Origin: Helicobacter sp. | GTDB lineage: Bacteria; Campylobacterota; Campylobacteria; Campylobacterales; Helicobacteraceae | Assembly (NCBI GenBank): GCA_022766795.1 | Contig: JALEPE010000039.1 | Coordinates: forward strand, 1-19,069 | Direction of reading: 5' to 3' | DNA: 19,069 bases | Part shown: one piece after another, positions 1-7,034 of the stretch | How the letters are laid out: the number at the start of each line of letters is the position of its first letter | How positions within the stretch are numbered: position 1 is the first letter of the stretch | Notes under the pieces: generated by a model | What the model saw: only the letters and a program-made list of their open reading frames with translations | Told to the model about the DNA's origin: nothing | The model's database searches: none | Position numbers and translations under genes: made by a program

Positions 1-1
1 T

Positions 2-595
2 TTAAAACTTAAGAATCTCAACTGCACTATTAATGTTTTCCCAAATATCTTTTGCGATTTCATCATTATACACGCCCGCGCACAAGATTATCATAGAATC
101 AGGATTGTTTTGCAATATTTTTGGAGACTGCACGATACAATTTGTTCCATACAATCTTTTTCCTTGCTTGTTGGGATTGTTATCCAAGATATTCTTGATG
201 TTTGCTCCTTGTAAGCCATTGTAAAGTAAATATTGAGAAAACAAATGTGCCCCAAAAAGATAGATCTCTTTGGTGGTTTTGCTAATCCTTTCATTTAAAC
301 TTTGGATAATGCTAGAATAGTAATCTTTCATATCCAAAAAAAGTTTTTTGTTAAGATTGTAGTCAAGATTTAGGGGGATTTTTGTCAAATTTTTTTCTAA
401 TTTTGCCCTTATAAATATGGAATGCTCACCAAAATATTGCTTATTAACAATAGAAAATTGATGTTTGTTAAGTAAAAATTCTATAACATTTTCAGTAAGG
501 AATATTGTGTGTTCAAAGTTTAAGCAGTTCGTCCATTTATTTTCAAGCCATTTTCGCATATTTGGGAGGCTAAATAGCATTTCGCCCCCCCCCCC
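2..595 (-). pseudogene. C-terminal part of the same methyltransferase, separated by the G-tract frameshift
   Basis: Reading on from the G tract in the other frame gives about 197 residues beginning GGEMLFSLPNMRKWLE. This is the natural continuation of the methyltransferase fold after FLKKCYSIL in the upstream frame. The last 90 residues (IYLFGAHLFSQYLL, then ILDNNPNKQGKRLYG and SMIILCAGVYNDEI) match the C-terminal domain found in nucleotide-sugar C-methyltransferases, which has a Rossmann-like appearance. It has no good start or ribosome binding site of its own, so it is read only if the tract length changes. The codon phase requires a number of G bases divisible by three: 9 or 12 would fuse the two parts into a protein of about 378 or 379 residues, close to the usual 380-420 of the family. 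It ends with TAA at 2-4. Confidence 0.78.
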
Positions 596-1140
596 GCACA
601 ATTGTTGCTTAAAATACTATAACATTTTTTTAAGAATTTGTTTGGCTCGTAGATATGCTCAAACAAATGGCTATGCACGATACAATCAAATTTCTCATCC
701 ATATTATAATCCTCAAAATATCCATCTATATATTTAACTTTGTTATTTTTATTCGTGGAATTTGGTTCAATAATCGTCCAATTTATATCGGCTTTTTCTA
801 GGCAATTTTTAGATAACTTGCCGTGTCCTCCACCGACTTCTAAAACATTTTTGGGAGAAGATTTTAAGATAAAGTTTGCAAATTCTTTGTGATGATTTTC
901 CCAAATAGCACCCACCGCCCCAGCATCGTGTCCGTTTTTGTATAGAATTTCCAATGGAATAAGTTTCTGCAAAGCGATAACACCGCTCTTGTAAATCACC
1001 CATTGTTGATTAAGTACCAAGTCCTCATTGGGTTCTTTTGGATCTACGCAACCGGCAAAAAGAGGAAATTCATCATCGGATAAAATTTCAAATTCGCTCT
1101 CGCCCGTAATAGGGCAAAACTCTCTTTTGATATAACGCAT
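520..1140 (-). CDS. SAM-dependent sugar C-methyltransferase-like protein, N-terminal part, phase-variable and currently out of frame
   Basis: This ORF encodes 206 residues of a class I SAM-dependent methyltransferase. The SAM-binding glycine motif VLEVGGGHG is at residues 99-107, the acidic strand-2 end IIEP at 123-126, and FDCIVHSHLFEH at 151-162. The first 90 residues resemble the N-terminal domain of nucleotide-sugar C-methyltransferases (CPITG near the start, then PLF and a W..H...FA pattern), although most of the family's zinc cysteines are missing. At residues 182-185 the frame enters an 11-G tract and leaves the homologous frame, ending after about 20 unrelated residues at 520. The start at 1140 follows an AAAAGGGGACATT ribosome binding site, 37 bases after the stop of the upstream dioxygenase gene, so the two are probably co-transcribed. 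The family acts on nucleotide-linked sugars; a role in surface glycan or flagellin glycan modification is inference. Confidence 0.8.
   Translation of the reverse strand: MRYIKREFCPITGESEFEILSDDEFPLFAGCVDPKEPNEDLVLNQQWVIYKSGVIALQKLIPLEILYKNGHDAGAVGAIWENHHKEFANFILKSSPKNVLEVGGGHGKLSKNCLEKADINWTIIEPNSTNKNNKVKYIDGYFEDYNMDEKFDCIVHSHLFEHIYEPNKFLKKCYSILSNNCAGGGAKCYLASQICENGLKINGRTA
585..595. repeat. Homopolymeric C11/G11 tract, slipped-strand phase switch
   Basis: Eleven consecutive C on the plus strand (G on the coding strand) lie inside the methyltransferase reading frame, at the point where homology jumps from one frame to another. With 11 bases the gene is OFF. Poly-G tracts of 8-13 bases in surface-modification genes are the classical phase-variation device of Campylobacter and Helicobacter. 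Confidence 0.9.
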
Positions 1141-1177
1141 AATGTCCCCTTTTATTTGAAATAGGTAAATTTTAAAT

Positions 1178-2227
1178 TTAAAAAGCAGACGCTTTTATGG
1201 GATTTGCGGGATTGCTTGGGTCGTAAATGTCGCTATAAAATCTTTTTGCAACCTCTTTGTGAGAGCGCAATCTGTGCTTCAGGTAATTCCAACCAATCTC
1301 TGGAATCAGTGGATTTGTAGGGTCGTTTTCAATGCCGCGCATTTCCTCTTGTAAATGCTTTGGAAGCTTGAATATCGGAATCTTTTTGTCTAATTGCGCC
1401 CCTAAAAACATCGGAATAGAGATTCTATCCTGTCCTTTAAGAGGAGATTTAACGCGGTGCATTGTTGCTTTTAAATAACCATTGGTTGCTAACTCCAAAA
1501 ACTCCCCGATATTAATCACAAACGCCTTGTCTTTATGCCCCACATCAATCCATTCTTTAGAATCCAACTGCACTTGCAATCCACCCACTTCATCAATCAT
1601 TAAAAGCGTTAAAAATCCATCGTCTTTATGCGCTCCAACGCCCTGTGTGGCTTGACTATACTCCTCTCCTTCTTGCGCGATTCCGGGATAATGGATTAAC
1701 TTAATGTGCTGATAAATATCCTCTTTAAAAAGTGCATCAAAAACATCTTCCTTGCCATAGAGCGCCAAAGAGAAAGCCTTTAGGAGTGTTAAGCCCATCT
1801 TAGTCGTTTGCTCCTGCCACAAATAGAATGTTTCTTGGAGTTCTTTTTGTGAGGGAAGCCACTGGTTTGGTCCATGTAAGCGCATATACGCGGGTAAATT
1901 AGAATCCCTAGCCTCTCCCTCAAAGCCTAGATCAACCTCCTCTCTCCAATCTTGAGAACCAAGCGTATATTCCCCGCCCACCTGCGTATATCCTCTAAAA
2001 TGCGGCGAATTGTCAATGCTAATTTTTAACTTTTCCTCTAGGGGCAAGGCAAAGAATTTTTTGCTTAATGCAAAGAGTTTTTGACATAGATTCCAATCCA
2101 CATCGTGTCCTACAAGATAAAAGAATCCAATGGTATGGGCGGCATAACGCAAATCTTCAAACAATTTCTCTCTTTGCGTTTTATCGCCCTTTAAAAGGGA
2201 TAAATCCACAACAGGAACGCTAAGCAT
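1178..2227 (-). CDS. Isopenicillin-N-synthase-like Fe(II)/2-oxoglutarate-dependent dioxygenase
   Basis: A 349-residue soluble enzyme of the non-haem iron oxygenase superfamily. The N-terminal domain starts with VPVVDLSLL and HTIGFFYLVGHDV, typical of the DIOX_N domain. The catalytic double-stranded beta-helix carries the iron-binding triad H200-x-D202 (GAHKDDGFLTLL) and H257 (ATMHRV), and the 2-oxoglutarate-binding pair R268-x-S270 (RISIPMF). Length and order of motifs fit the family (300-370 residues), so it looks intact. The substrate cannot be read from the sequence; the family includes ethylene-forming, antibiotic-forming and amino-acid hydroxylating members. The start is supported by AAAGGATAATT just before the ATG and by an extended -10 promoter upstream. 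The phase-variable methyltransferase follows after 37 bases on the same strand, suggesting a small two-gene operon. An oxygen-consuming enzyme of this class is uncommon in a microaerophile's core genome and may be accessory. Confidence 0.88.
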   Translation of the reverse strand: MLSVPVVDLSLLKGDKTQREKLFEDLRYAAHTIGFFYLVGHDVDWNLCQKLFALSKKFFALPLEEKLKISIDNSPHFRGYTQVGGEYTLGSQDWREEVDLGFEGEARDSNLPAYMRLHGPNQWLPSQKELQETFYLWQEQTTKMGLTLLKAFSLALYGKEDVFDALFKEDIYQHIKLIHYPGIAQEGEEYSQATQGVGAHKDDGFLTLLMIDEVGGLQVQLDSKEWIDVGHKDKAFVINIGEFLELATNGYLKATMHRVKSPLKGQDRISIPMFLGAQLDKKIPIFKLPKHLQEEMRGIENDPTNPLIPEIGWNYLKHRLRSHKEVAKRFYSDIYDPSNPANPIKASAF

Positions 2228-2258
2228 AATTATCCTTTAAAAAGCTAGTAAAGTTTGA

Positions 2259-2267
2259 ATTATAGCA
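2259..2267 (-). promoter_or_regulatory. Extended -10 promoter of the dioxygenase gene
   Basis: On the minus strand TGC-TATAAT (extended -10) sits about 32 bases before the ATG at 2227. No convincing -35 is visible, as is usual for Campylobacterota sigma70 promoters, where an AT-rich upstream stretch replaces it. Confidence 0.55.
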
Positions 2268-2372
2268 TATTAATGGCGCATTTCCATAACTAAAATTTTA
2301 ATTTTACATTTTCTTAAGAATTTTGGGAGGTTGAAAAATATTTAACAATGGAATCTTTTAAGTGATTTAAGT

Positions 2373-2455
2373 TATAGATTTGCAGCTTAAAGTGGGTGAG
2401 TTGCTTACGCAACGCACACCACGATTCCACTAACGCAGAATCCCGCAATGACGCA
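2373..2455 (+). repeat. Dispersed repeat module D, copy 1
   Basis: This roughly 80-base segment begins TATAGATTTGCAGC and ends CGCAATGACGCAG. It recurs, about 85 percent alike by eye, at 15935-16016 (same orientation) and as the reverse complement at 18428-18504. It contains a small TTGC-TTAC-GCAA stem-loop and the ACTAACGCAGAATC core. It is non-coding in appearance; an ORF covering it (2396-2770) has no recognisable protein features. Confidence 0.7.
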
Positions 2456-2790
2456 GAGCAGTATGCTTTTTATAGTCCGTATTATCTCCGCTGTCATTAC
2501 GAGGTGAAGCCGAAGCAATCCATAACACAGAATCTCGCCTATCACTTTAAACTTCAGACTTTTAAAGATTCCATTGCAAAATTTAAAGTATGCTACATTA
2601 TAGATTGCCACGAAAATTTTTCAAATTTTCTCGCAATGACGCAAGTAGTAAAGTATAAAGTATGCAAGATTATAGATTGCAATACTAGCGTTTGCAATAA
2701 CAAAATGGAAAATCTAAAGACTGCTTTAAGTGTGGATTGCTTCGTCATTTACTTTGCTCATTCCTCGTAATGACGAAATGGTAAGCGGGA
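2456..2790. repeat. Mosaic of short dispersed repeats in the gap before dnaK
   Basis: The rest of this gap is built from short recurring pieces. One is GTCATTACGAGG...CCGAAGCAATCC (2493-2521), with a partial reverse copy at 2737-2775 and a related copy at 15821-15842. Another is AAAGTATGCTACATTATAG (about 2586-2606) and its close relative AAAGTATGCAAGATTATAG (about 2656-2676), whose reverse complement is at 15781-15812. The CATTGCGAGG...GAAGCAATC type resembles dispersed elements seen in many bacterial genomes. I see no gene here. Confidence 0.6.
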
Positions 2791-2800
2791 TAAAAGCAAT

Positions 2801-2819
2801 TACGCCCCCAAAGGGCGCA
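2801..2819 (-). terminator. Stem-loop downstream of dnaK
   Basis: On the minus strand, about 18 bases past the dnaK stop, TGCGCCC pairs with GGGCGTA (one G-U pair) around a TTTGG loop. The tail (ATTGCTTTTA) is only weakly T-rich, so it could be a weak intrinsic terminator or a 3-prime end stabiliser. Confidence 0.5.
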
Positions 2820-2837
2820 AATCTTTATTGTTTCAAA

Positions 2838-4712
2838 TTATTCTACTTCTGCGTCAATGACATCATCGTCTTTTTTGTTTTGTGCGCCACCACCTTGTGC
2901 GTTTTCATCTTTTTTATACATTGCTTCTGCAAGTTTATGACTCGCTTCTGTCAAAGCTTTTACTTTTGCCTCAATCTCCTCTTTTGTCGCATTTTCATTC
3001 TTTAATGTCTCTTGCAATGCAGTGATTGCACTTTGGATTTTCTCCGCCTCACTTGCGTCAATTTTATCTTTCATTTCATCTAGGCTTTTTTGGCTTTGAT
3101 ACACGAGACTATCGGCTTGATTGCGCACTTCAATGATTTCTTTTTTCTTTTTATCCTCTTCTTTATTCAACTCCGCGTCTTTAACCATTTTGTCAATTTC
3201 AGAATCGGACAATCCGCTAGAACCTGTGATTTTAATTTCTTGCTCTTTGCCTGTTGCCTTATCTTTCGCACTCACGGTTAGGATTCCGTTTGCGTCAATG
3301 TCAAAAGTAACTTCAATTTGTGGCACACCACGAGGAGCAGCTGGGATTCCGCTTAGCTCAAAGTTTCCTAGCATTTTATTGTCTCTTGCTAACTCTCTCT
3401 CGCCTTGCAAGACTTGGATTGTAACCGCTGGTTGATTATCCTCTGCGGTAGAGAAAACTTGATTTTTCTTTGTTGGAATCGTTGTTCCGCGCTCAATGAT
3501 TCTTGTCATCACGCCACCTAGTGTTTCAATTCCCAAAGAGAGTGGAGTAACATCAAGCAATAGCACATCTTTCACATCGCCTTTTAAAACGCCTCCTTGA
3601 ATCGCTGCACCCATTGAAACCACTTCATCAGGATTCACAGATTTATTCAATTCTTTTCCAATAAATTCTTTCACGCGCTCTTGCACCTTTGGAATCCTTG
3701 TAGAACCACCCACCATTACAACTTCATTAATCTCACTTTTGCTTAAATCTGCGTCTTTAATAACACTTGCGATTTTATCAATGGTTTGATTAATGTATTG
3801 TTCAATGAGGCTTTCAAATTTCGCGCGGGTAAGCTTTTTCACTAAGTGTTTTGGACCGCTAGAATCTGCAGTAATGAAAGGTAAGTTAATTTCTGTTTCT
3901 TGCGCACTACTTAACTCTTTTTTCGCATTTTCTGCCGCTTCTTTTAATCTTTGGAGCGCCATTACATCATTTTTAAGATTGATTCCATTTTCGCTTTCAA
4001 ACTCTGCTGCTGCCCAATCAATGATGGCATTATCAAAGTCATCACCGCCCAAAAATGCGTCTCCACCTGTGGCTTTTACTTCTACAACATTATCGCCGGT
4101 TTCAAGCACGGTTACATCAAAAGTTCCACCACCTAAATCATAAACAACAATGTTTTCGGAATGCTTTTTATCCAAACCATACGCTAATGCCGCACTTGTT
4201 GGCTCGTTAATAATCCTTAAAACATTTAATCCCGCGATCGTTCCTGCTTCTTTTGTCGCTTTTCTTTGTGCGTCATTGAAATACGCTGGAACGGTAATAA
4301 CAGCCTCTGTAACTTCCTCGCCCAAATAACTTTCTGCATCTGCTTTTAATTTCATCAAAATTTTTGCTGAAATTTCTTGTGGTGTATAAACTTTACCTGC
4401 AATCTCAATCGCACACGCACCATTTCTATCCACCACTTTATAAGGGAGTCTTTTTTTGGCTTCTTGCGCTTTGTCCTCATTAAACATTAATCCCATAATT
4501 CTTTTAATAGAATAAATTGTTTTTTCTGGATTCGTGATTGCCTGACGCTTTGCAGGGTCTCCGACTAAAACCTCGCCTTTATCGGTAAATGCAACAACAG
4601 AAGGTGTTGTGTTTTTTCCCTCTTTGTTTGCGATGATTTTTGCCTCATTGCCTTCAAATACTGCCATTGCAGAGTTTGTTGTTCCTAAATCAATTCCTAA
4701 TACTTTTCCCAT
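2838..4712 (-). CDS. dnaK: Molecular chaperone DnaK (Hsp70)
   Basis: The protein is 624 residues, normal for bacterial DnaK. The ATPase domain shows phosphate loop 1 GIDLGTTNS (6-14), phosphate loop 2 VYDLGGGTFDV (190-200) and the adenosine motif VVMVGGSTRIP (331-341). The conserved linker DVLLLDVTPLSLG (382-394) joins it to the peptide-binding beta domain, followed by a helical lid and the characteristic end DDDVIDAEVE. It is a cytosolic ATP-driven chaperone that binds exposed hydrophobic peptides, working with a J-protein and GrpE. The start is supported by AAAGGATAAAAA before ATG. It lies 40 bases after grpE on the same strand and is probably transcribed from the promoter in front of grpE. 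No frameshift or missing key residue was seen. Confidence 0.98.
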   Translation of the reverse strand: MGKVLGIDLGTTNSAMAVFEGNEAKIIANKEGKNTTPSVVAFTDKGEVLVGDPAKRQAITNPEKTIYSIKRIMGLMFNEDKAQEAKKRLPYKVVDRNGACAIEIAGKVYTPQEISAKILMKLKADAESYLGEEVTEAVITVPAYFNDAQRKATKEAGTIAGLNVLRIINEPTSAALAYGLDKKHSENIVVYDLGGGTFDVTVLETGDNVVEVKATGGDAFLGGDDFDNAIIDWAAAEFESENGINLKNDVMALQRLKEAAENAKKELSSAQETEINLPFITADSSGPKHLVKKLTRAKFESLIEQYINQTIDKIASVIKDADLSKSEINEVVMVGGSTRIPKVQERVKEFIGKELNKSVNPDEVVSMGAAIQGGVLKGDVKDVLLLDVTPLSLGIETLGGVMTRIIERGTTIPTKKNQVFSTAEDNQPAVTIQVLQGERELARDNKMLGNFELSGIPAAPRGVPQIEVTFDIDANGILTVSAKDKATGKEQEIKITGSSGLSDSEIDKMVKDAELNKEEDKKKKEIIEVRNQADSLVYQSQKSLDEMKDKIDASEAEKIQSAITALQETLKNENATKEEIEAKVKALTEASHKLAEAMYKKDENAQGGGAQNKKDDDVIDAEVE

Positions 4713-4752
4713 TTTTTATCCTTTTATTTAAATTTAAATTCTTTTGCGATTC

Positions 4753-5307
4753 CTACTTCGCAATGCTAACCATAGAGGGACGCAAAACCCTTTCTTTGTA
4801 TTTATAGCCTTTTTGCATTTCTGCAACGATTTCACCCGATTTGTGTTCTTCGCTTTGCACTTGCATAATCGCATCGTGAAAATTTGGGTCAAACCCACCC
4901 TCGGTTAAAATAGGTTCAATCCCGTGTTTTGCTAGAGTTTTTAGCAAATTATCCAAAGTGAGTGCAATGCCCTCTTGAATTTTGTCTAAAATCTCCTCTT
5001 GGTTCTCGCCTTTAACTTTAGAATCTTGAATGCTTTTTAATGCAATCTCAAGCGTATCAAGACTTGGAAGCAAATCTTTAGCGATTTTCTCATACGCATA
5101 TTCTAAGGCTTGGTCCTTATCGCGGATTAAACGCTTTTTGGTATTCTCAAAATCCGCATAAGCACGCACATATTGTTCTTTTAATTCTGCAATCTGCGCT
5201 TGTAATGCTTCTTTAGATTCTGTTTCTTCCTCTGTCGTTTCCTCTTGTAATGCGCTCATCTCTTGCGAATCGTCAAAAGCTTGATTTTCATTTTGCTCTT
5301 CTTGCAC
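4753..5307 (-). CDS. grpE: Nucleotide exchange factor GrpE
   Basis: A 184-residue protein. An acidic, low-complexity N-terminus (about residues 1-30) is followed by a long coiled coil (about 30-95, including LKEQYVRAYADFENTKKR). The C-terminal beta-wing domain carries the family signatures GFDPNFHDAIMQV and GEIVAEMQKGYKYKERVLRPSMVSIAK-like residues at the end. It acts as a dimer that releases ADP from DnaK. It is first in the operon grpE-dnaK. In the Campylobacterota genomes I know, hrcA precedes grpE; here the upstream region is instead an intergenic stretch of about 250 bases and then a divergent peptidase gene. Confidence 0.97.
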   Translation of the reverse strand: MQEEQNENQAFDDSQEMSALQEETTEEETESKEALQAQIAELKEQYVRAYADFENTKKRLIRDKDQALEYAYEKIAKDLLPSLDTLEIALKSIQDSKVKGENQEEILDKIQEGIALTLDNLLKTLAKHGIEPILTEGGFDPNFHDAIMQVQSEEHKSGEIVAEMQKGYKYKERVLRPSMVSIAK

Positions 5308-5383
5308 TTTCGCTCCTTAAATTTTGATGTTAAATAACTTAAAAATTGAATTTTAGCAATTATTCTTTCAAATTTCAAGCGAA

Positions 5384-5412
5384 ATTATATAACTTTAGTC
5401 TTATATTGTCAA
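5384..5412 (-). promoter_or_regulatory. Consensus sigma70 promoter of grpE-dnaK
   Basis: On the minus strand TTGACA (5407-5412) and TATAAT (5384-5389) are separated by exactly 17 bases, a perfect match to the general bacterial consensus and rare in this AT-rich lineage. Predicted transcription start is near 5377, giving a leader of about 70 bases. I found no CIRCE inverted repeat (TTAGCACTC-N9-GAGTGCTAA) and no clear HspR box (CTTGAGT-N7-ACTCAAG) in 5308-5559. Confidence 0.8.
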
Positions 5413-5513
5413 GTTAAATTACTAAAATAAACTAAACTTTCTTAAAAATTACGATTAAATTTTGTCAAAAATGGGTATTTTTATAGCAAAATTTAACTTT
5501 TAAGTAAAACTCT

Positions 5514-5521
5514 GTTATGCT
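5514..5521 (+). promoter_or_regulatory. Possible extended -10 for the M23 peptidase gene
   Basis: TGT-TATGCT (TGn plus a -10-like hexamer) lies 38 bases before the ATG at 5560, downstream of an AT-rich stretch. There is no clear -35. It is the best candidate in the 250-base divergent region but only a moderate match. Confidence 0.35.
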
Positions 5522-5559
5522 TCACTTTTAACAATTTTAAAGTTTTAAAGGAATCGCAA

Positions 5560-6396
5560 ATGCGTAAAGCTATGCAAAGTATTTTTGTATTTTTTATAAT
5601 GTTTTTTGGGAGTTTAAATGCTCTTGGAAATGTGGATTCGCCAAAGTTTCAAGTAGAAAATGGAAAAACAATCATTTTATCTACGCAACTTACGAATCCA
5701 AAACCCATTGTCATTAATAAAAAAACTTATGCTTGGATTCCGCACCCAAGCGAAGTAGGTAAGAAAATCGCGATTCTATCAATTCCTTATCATACAAAAC
5801 CTAATTCTATTGTATTAGAGAATGGCGCAAGTGTAGAGGTTGTGCAAGGAAACTATAAACGCGAAAAAATCCAAGTTAGCCCAAGCAAAGCTAAACCAAA
5901 TCCCAAGAATCAAGAAAGAATCAAAAAAGAACGGGAGGAGGCAAACAAGATTTATAGCAATTATAGTCAAAAGCGGCTTTGGGATTCCGCATTTATTTTG
6001 CCAATGGATAGCAAAATTACTAGCACATACGGGAATGCGCGTGTCTTTAACGAAGAAGTAAAAAGCTACCATAGTGGGACGGATTTTCGTGCGCAAATTG
6101 GCACGGAGATTCGCGCAAGCAATCGTGGCAAAGTCGTCATCGCAAAGAATCGCTTTTTAGCAGGTGGTTCTGTGGTGCTAGACCACGGAGAGGGAATCTT
6201 TAGTATGTATTACCATTGCAGTGAAATTAAAGTGAAAGTTGGCGATGTGATTGAAAAGGGGGATTTGATTGCATTAAGTGGAGCAACAGGACGCGTGAGC
6301 GGACCGCATTTGCATTTTGGGATTCTAGTCAGAGGCGCACAAGTGGATCCGCTAGACTTTATCACGCAAGTGAATGCGTTATTTGTAAGTAATTAA
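5560..6396 (+). CDS. Secreted M23-family peptidoglycan endopeptidase
   Basis: A 278-residue protein. The signal peptide or single N-terminal membrane segment covers residues 5-22 (SIFVFFIMFFGSLNALG). A beta-rich region and a Lys/Glu-rich, partly coiled stretch (108-140) lead to a C-terminal LytM/peptidase M23 domain (about 145-270). Zinc ligands are H171 and D175 (YHSGTDFR) and H252 of HLHF (250-253); H219 (YYHCS) and H250 are the expected catalytic histidines, so the active site is complete. The enzyme should act in the periplasm on peptide cross-links of the cell wall; in Helicobacter and Campylobacter several such enzymes set helical cell shape, but which one this matches I cannot tell. 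Start: AAAGGAATCGCAA before ATG. The next gene follows after 20 bases on the same strand. Confidence 0.9.
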   Translation: MRKAMQSIFVFFIMFFGSLNALGNVDSPKFQVENGKTIILSTQLTNPKPIVINKKTYAWIPHPSEVGKKIAILSIPYHTKPNSIVLENGASVEVVQGNYKREKIQVSPSKAKPNPKNQERIKKEREEANKIYSNYSQKRLWDSAFILPMDSKITSTYGNARVFNEEVKSYHSGTDFRAQIGTEIRASNRGKVVIAKNRFLAGGSVVLDHGEGIFSMYYHCSEIKVKVGDVIEKGDLIALSGATGRVSGPHLHFGILVRGAQVDPLDFITQVNALFVSN

Positions 6397-6416
6397 GAGA
6401 ATCACAAAGGAATAAT

Positions 6417-7034
6417 ATGGATTATAGTATTGATCCAGAGATTTTTAAAAATTTAAAAACTATTTCTTTATCAATGTTTCGTAAAAATTTCTTTGGAATC
6501 TTTCACGGCTCACTTTCTGTGAAGTTGGAAGAGGGGCATTTTTTAATTAATAAAAAAGATGCAATTTTTGATGGTTTAGATGAGGAATCGTTTATTATGC
6601 TCTACCATAAAAGGGATTATCGGTGGAATGATGCGAGTATGGACACCTTTATCCACTCTTTGTTGTATCAAAATATCCCTAATGCAAAATATATTGCCTA
6701 TGGAATGCCGCCCTTTACCATATCTTACACGCTAACGCATAATAAAATTGTGCCCAAAGATTACTTTGGCTATAAGATGCTAGGCACACTTGATGTGTAT
6801 GATCCTAAGGATTTTGATAACTGGTATGAGCGTGCCGATGTGGAGATTAACCGCTATTTTAAAGAAAGTGGAGCGAAAATTATGGTGATTCGTGGCTATG
6901 GGGTTTATGTGTTCCATAGAGACTTGCAGTTACTCTCTAAGCTCTTTGCACTTTTAGAGAATTCTTGCAAGATCCTACATTTTAGTTCTATTTTGGAAGC
7001 AAGCAAGCAAAATCAAGATTTATTTGATATTTAA
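6417..7034 (+). CDS. Class II aldolase/adducin-like domain protein, probably non-catalytic
   Basis: A 205-residue soluble protein whose overall pattern follows the class II aldolase/adducin fold: NFFGIFHGSLSVKLEEGHFLINKK near the N-terminus (phosphate-loop-like GSLSV), then FIHSLLYQNIPNAKYIAYGMPPFTISYTL, and GAKIMVIRGYGVYVFHRDL near the end. In true aldolases of this class the middle stretch reads like AVVHTHPP and supplies zinc-binding histidines. Here it reads KYIAYGMPP, so the metal site appears lost and enzymatic activity is doubtful. It begins 20 bases after the M23 peptidase (AAAGGAATAAT before ATG), suggesting co-transcription and perhaps a shared envelope-related role. Its stop overlaps that of the convergent oxidoreductase gene. 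The family call is from pattern recall and moderately sure. Confidence 0.7.
   Translation: MDYSIDPEIFKNLKTISLSMFRKNFFGIFHGSLSVKLEEGHFLINKKDAIFDGLDEESFIMLYHKRDYRWNDASMDTFIHSLLYQNIPNAKYIAYGMPPFTISYTLTHNKIVPKDYFGYKMLGTLDVYDPKDFDNWYERADVEINRYFKESGAKIMVIRGYGVYVFHRDLQLLSKLFALLENSCKILHFSSILEASKQNQDLFDI

Noticed and set aside
2396..2770. A 124-residue ORF on the plus strand
   Set aside because: It runs across dispersed repeats that recur elsewhere without an ORF, has no ribosome binding site and shows no protein-like composition.
5340..5400. TTAGCAATTATTC near grpE as a possible CIRCE half-site
   Set aside because: Only part of one arm is present and no matching GAGTGCTAA arm follows at the right distance.
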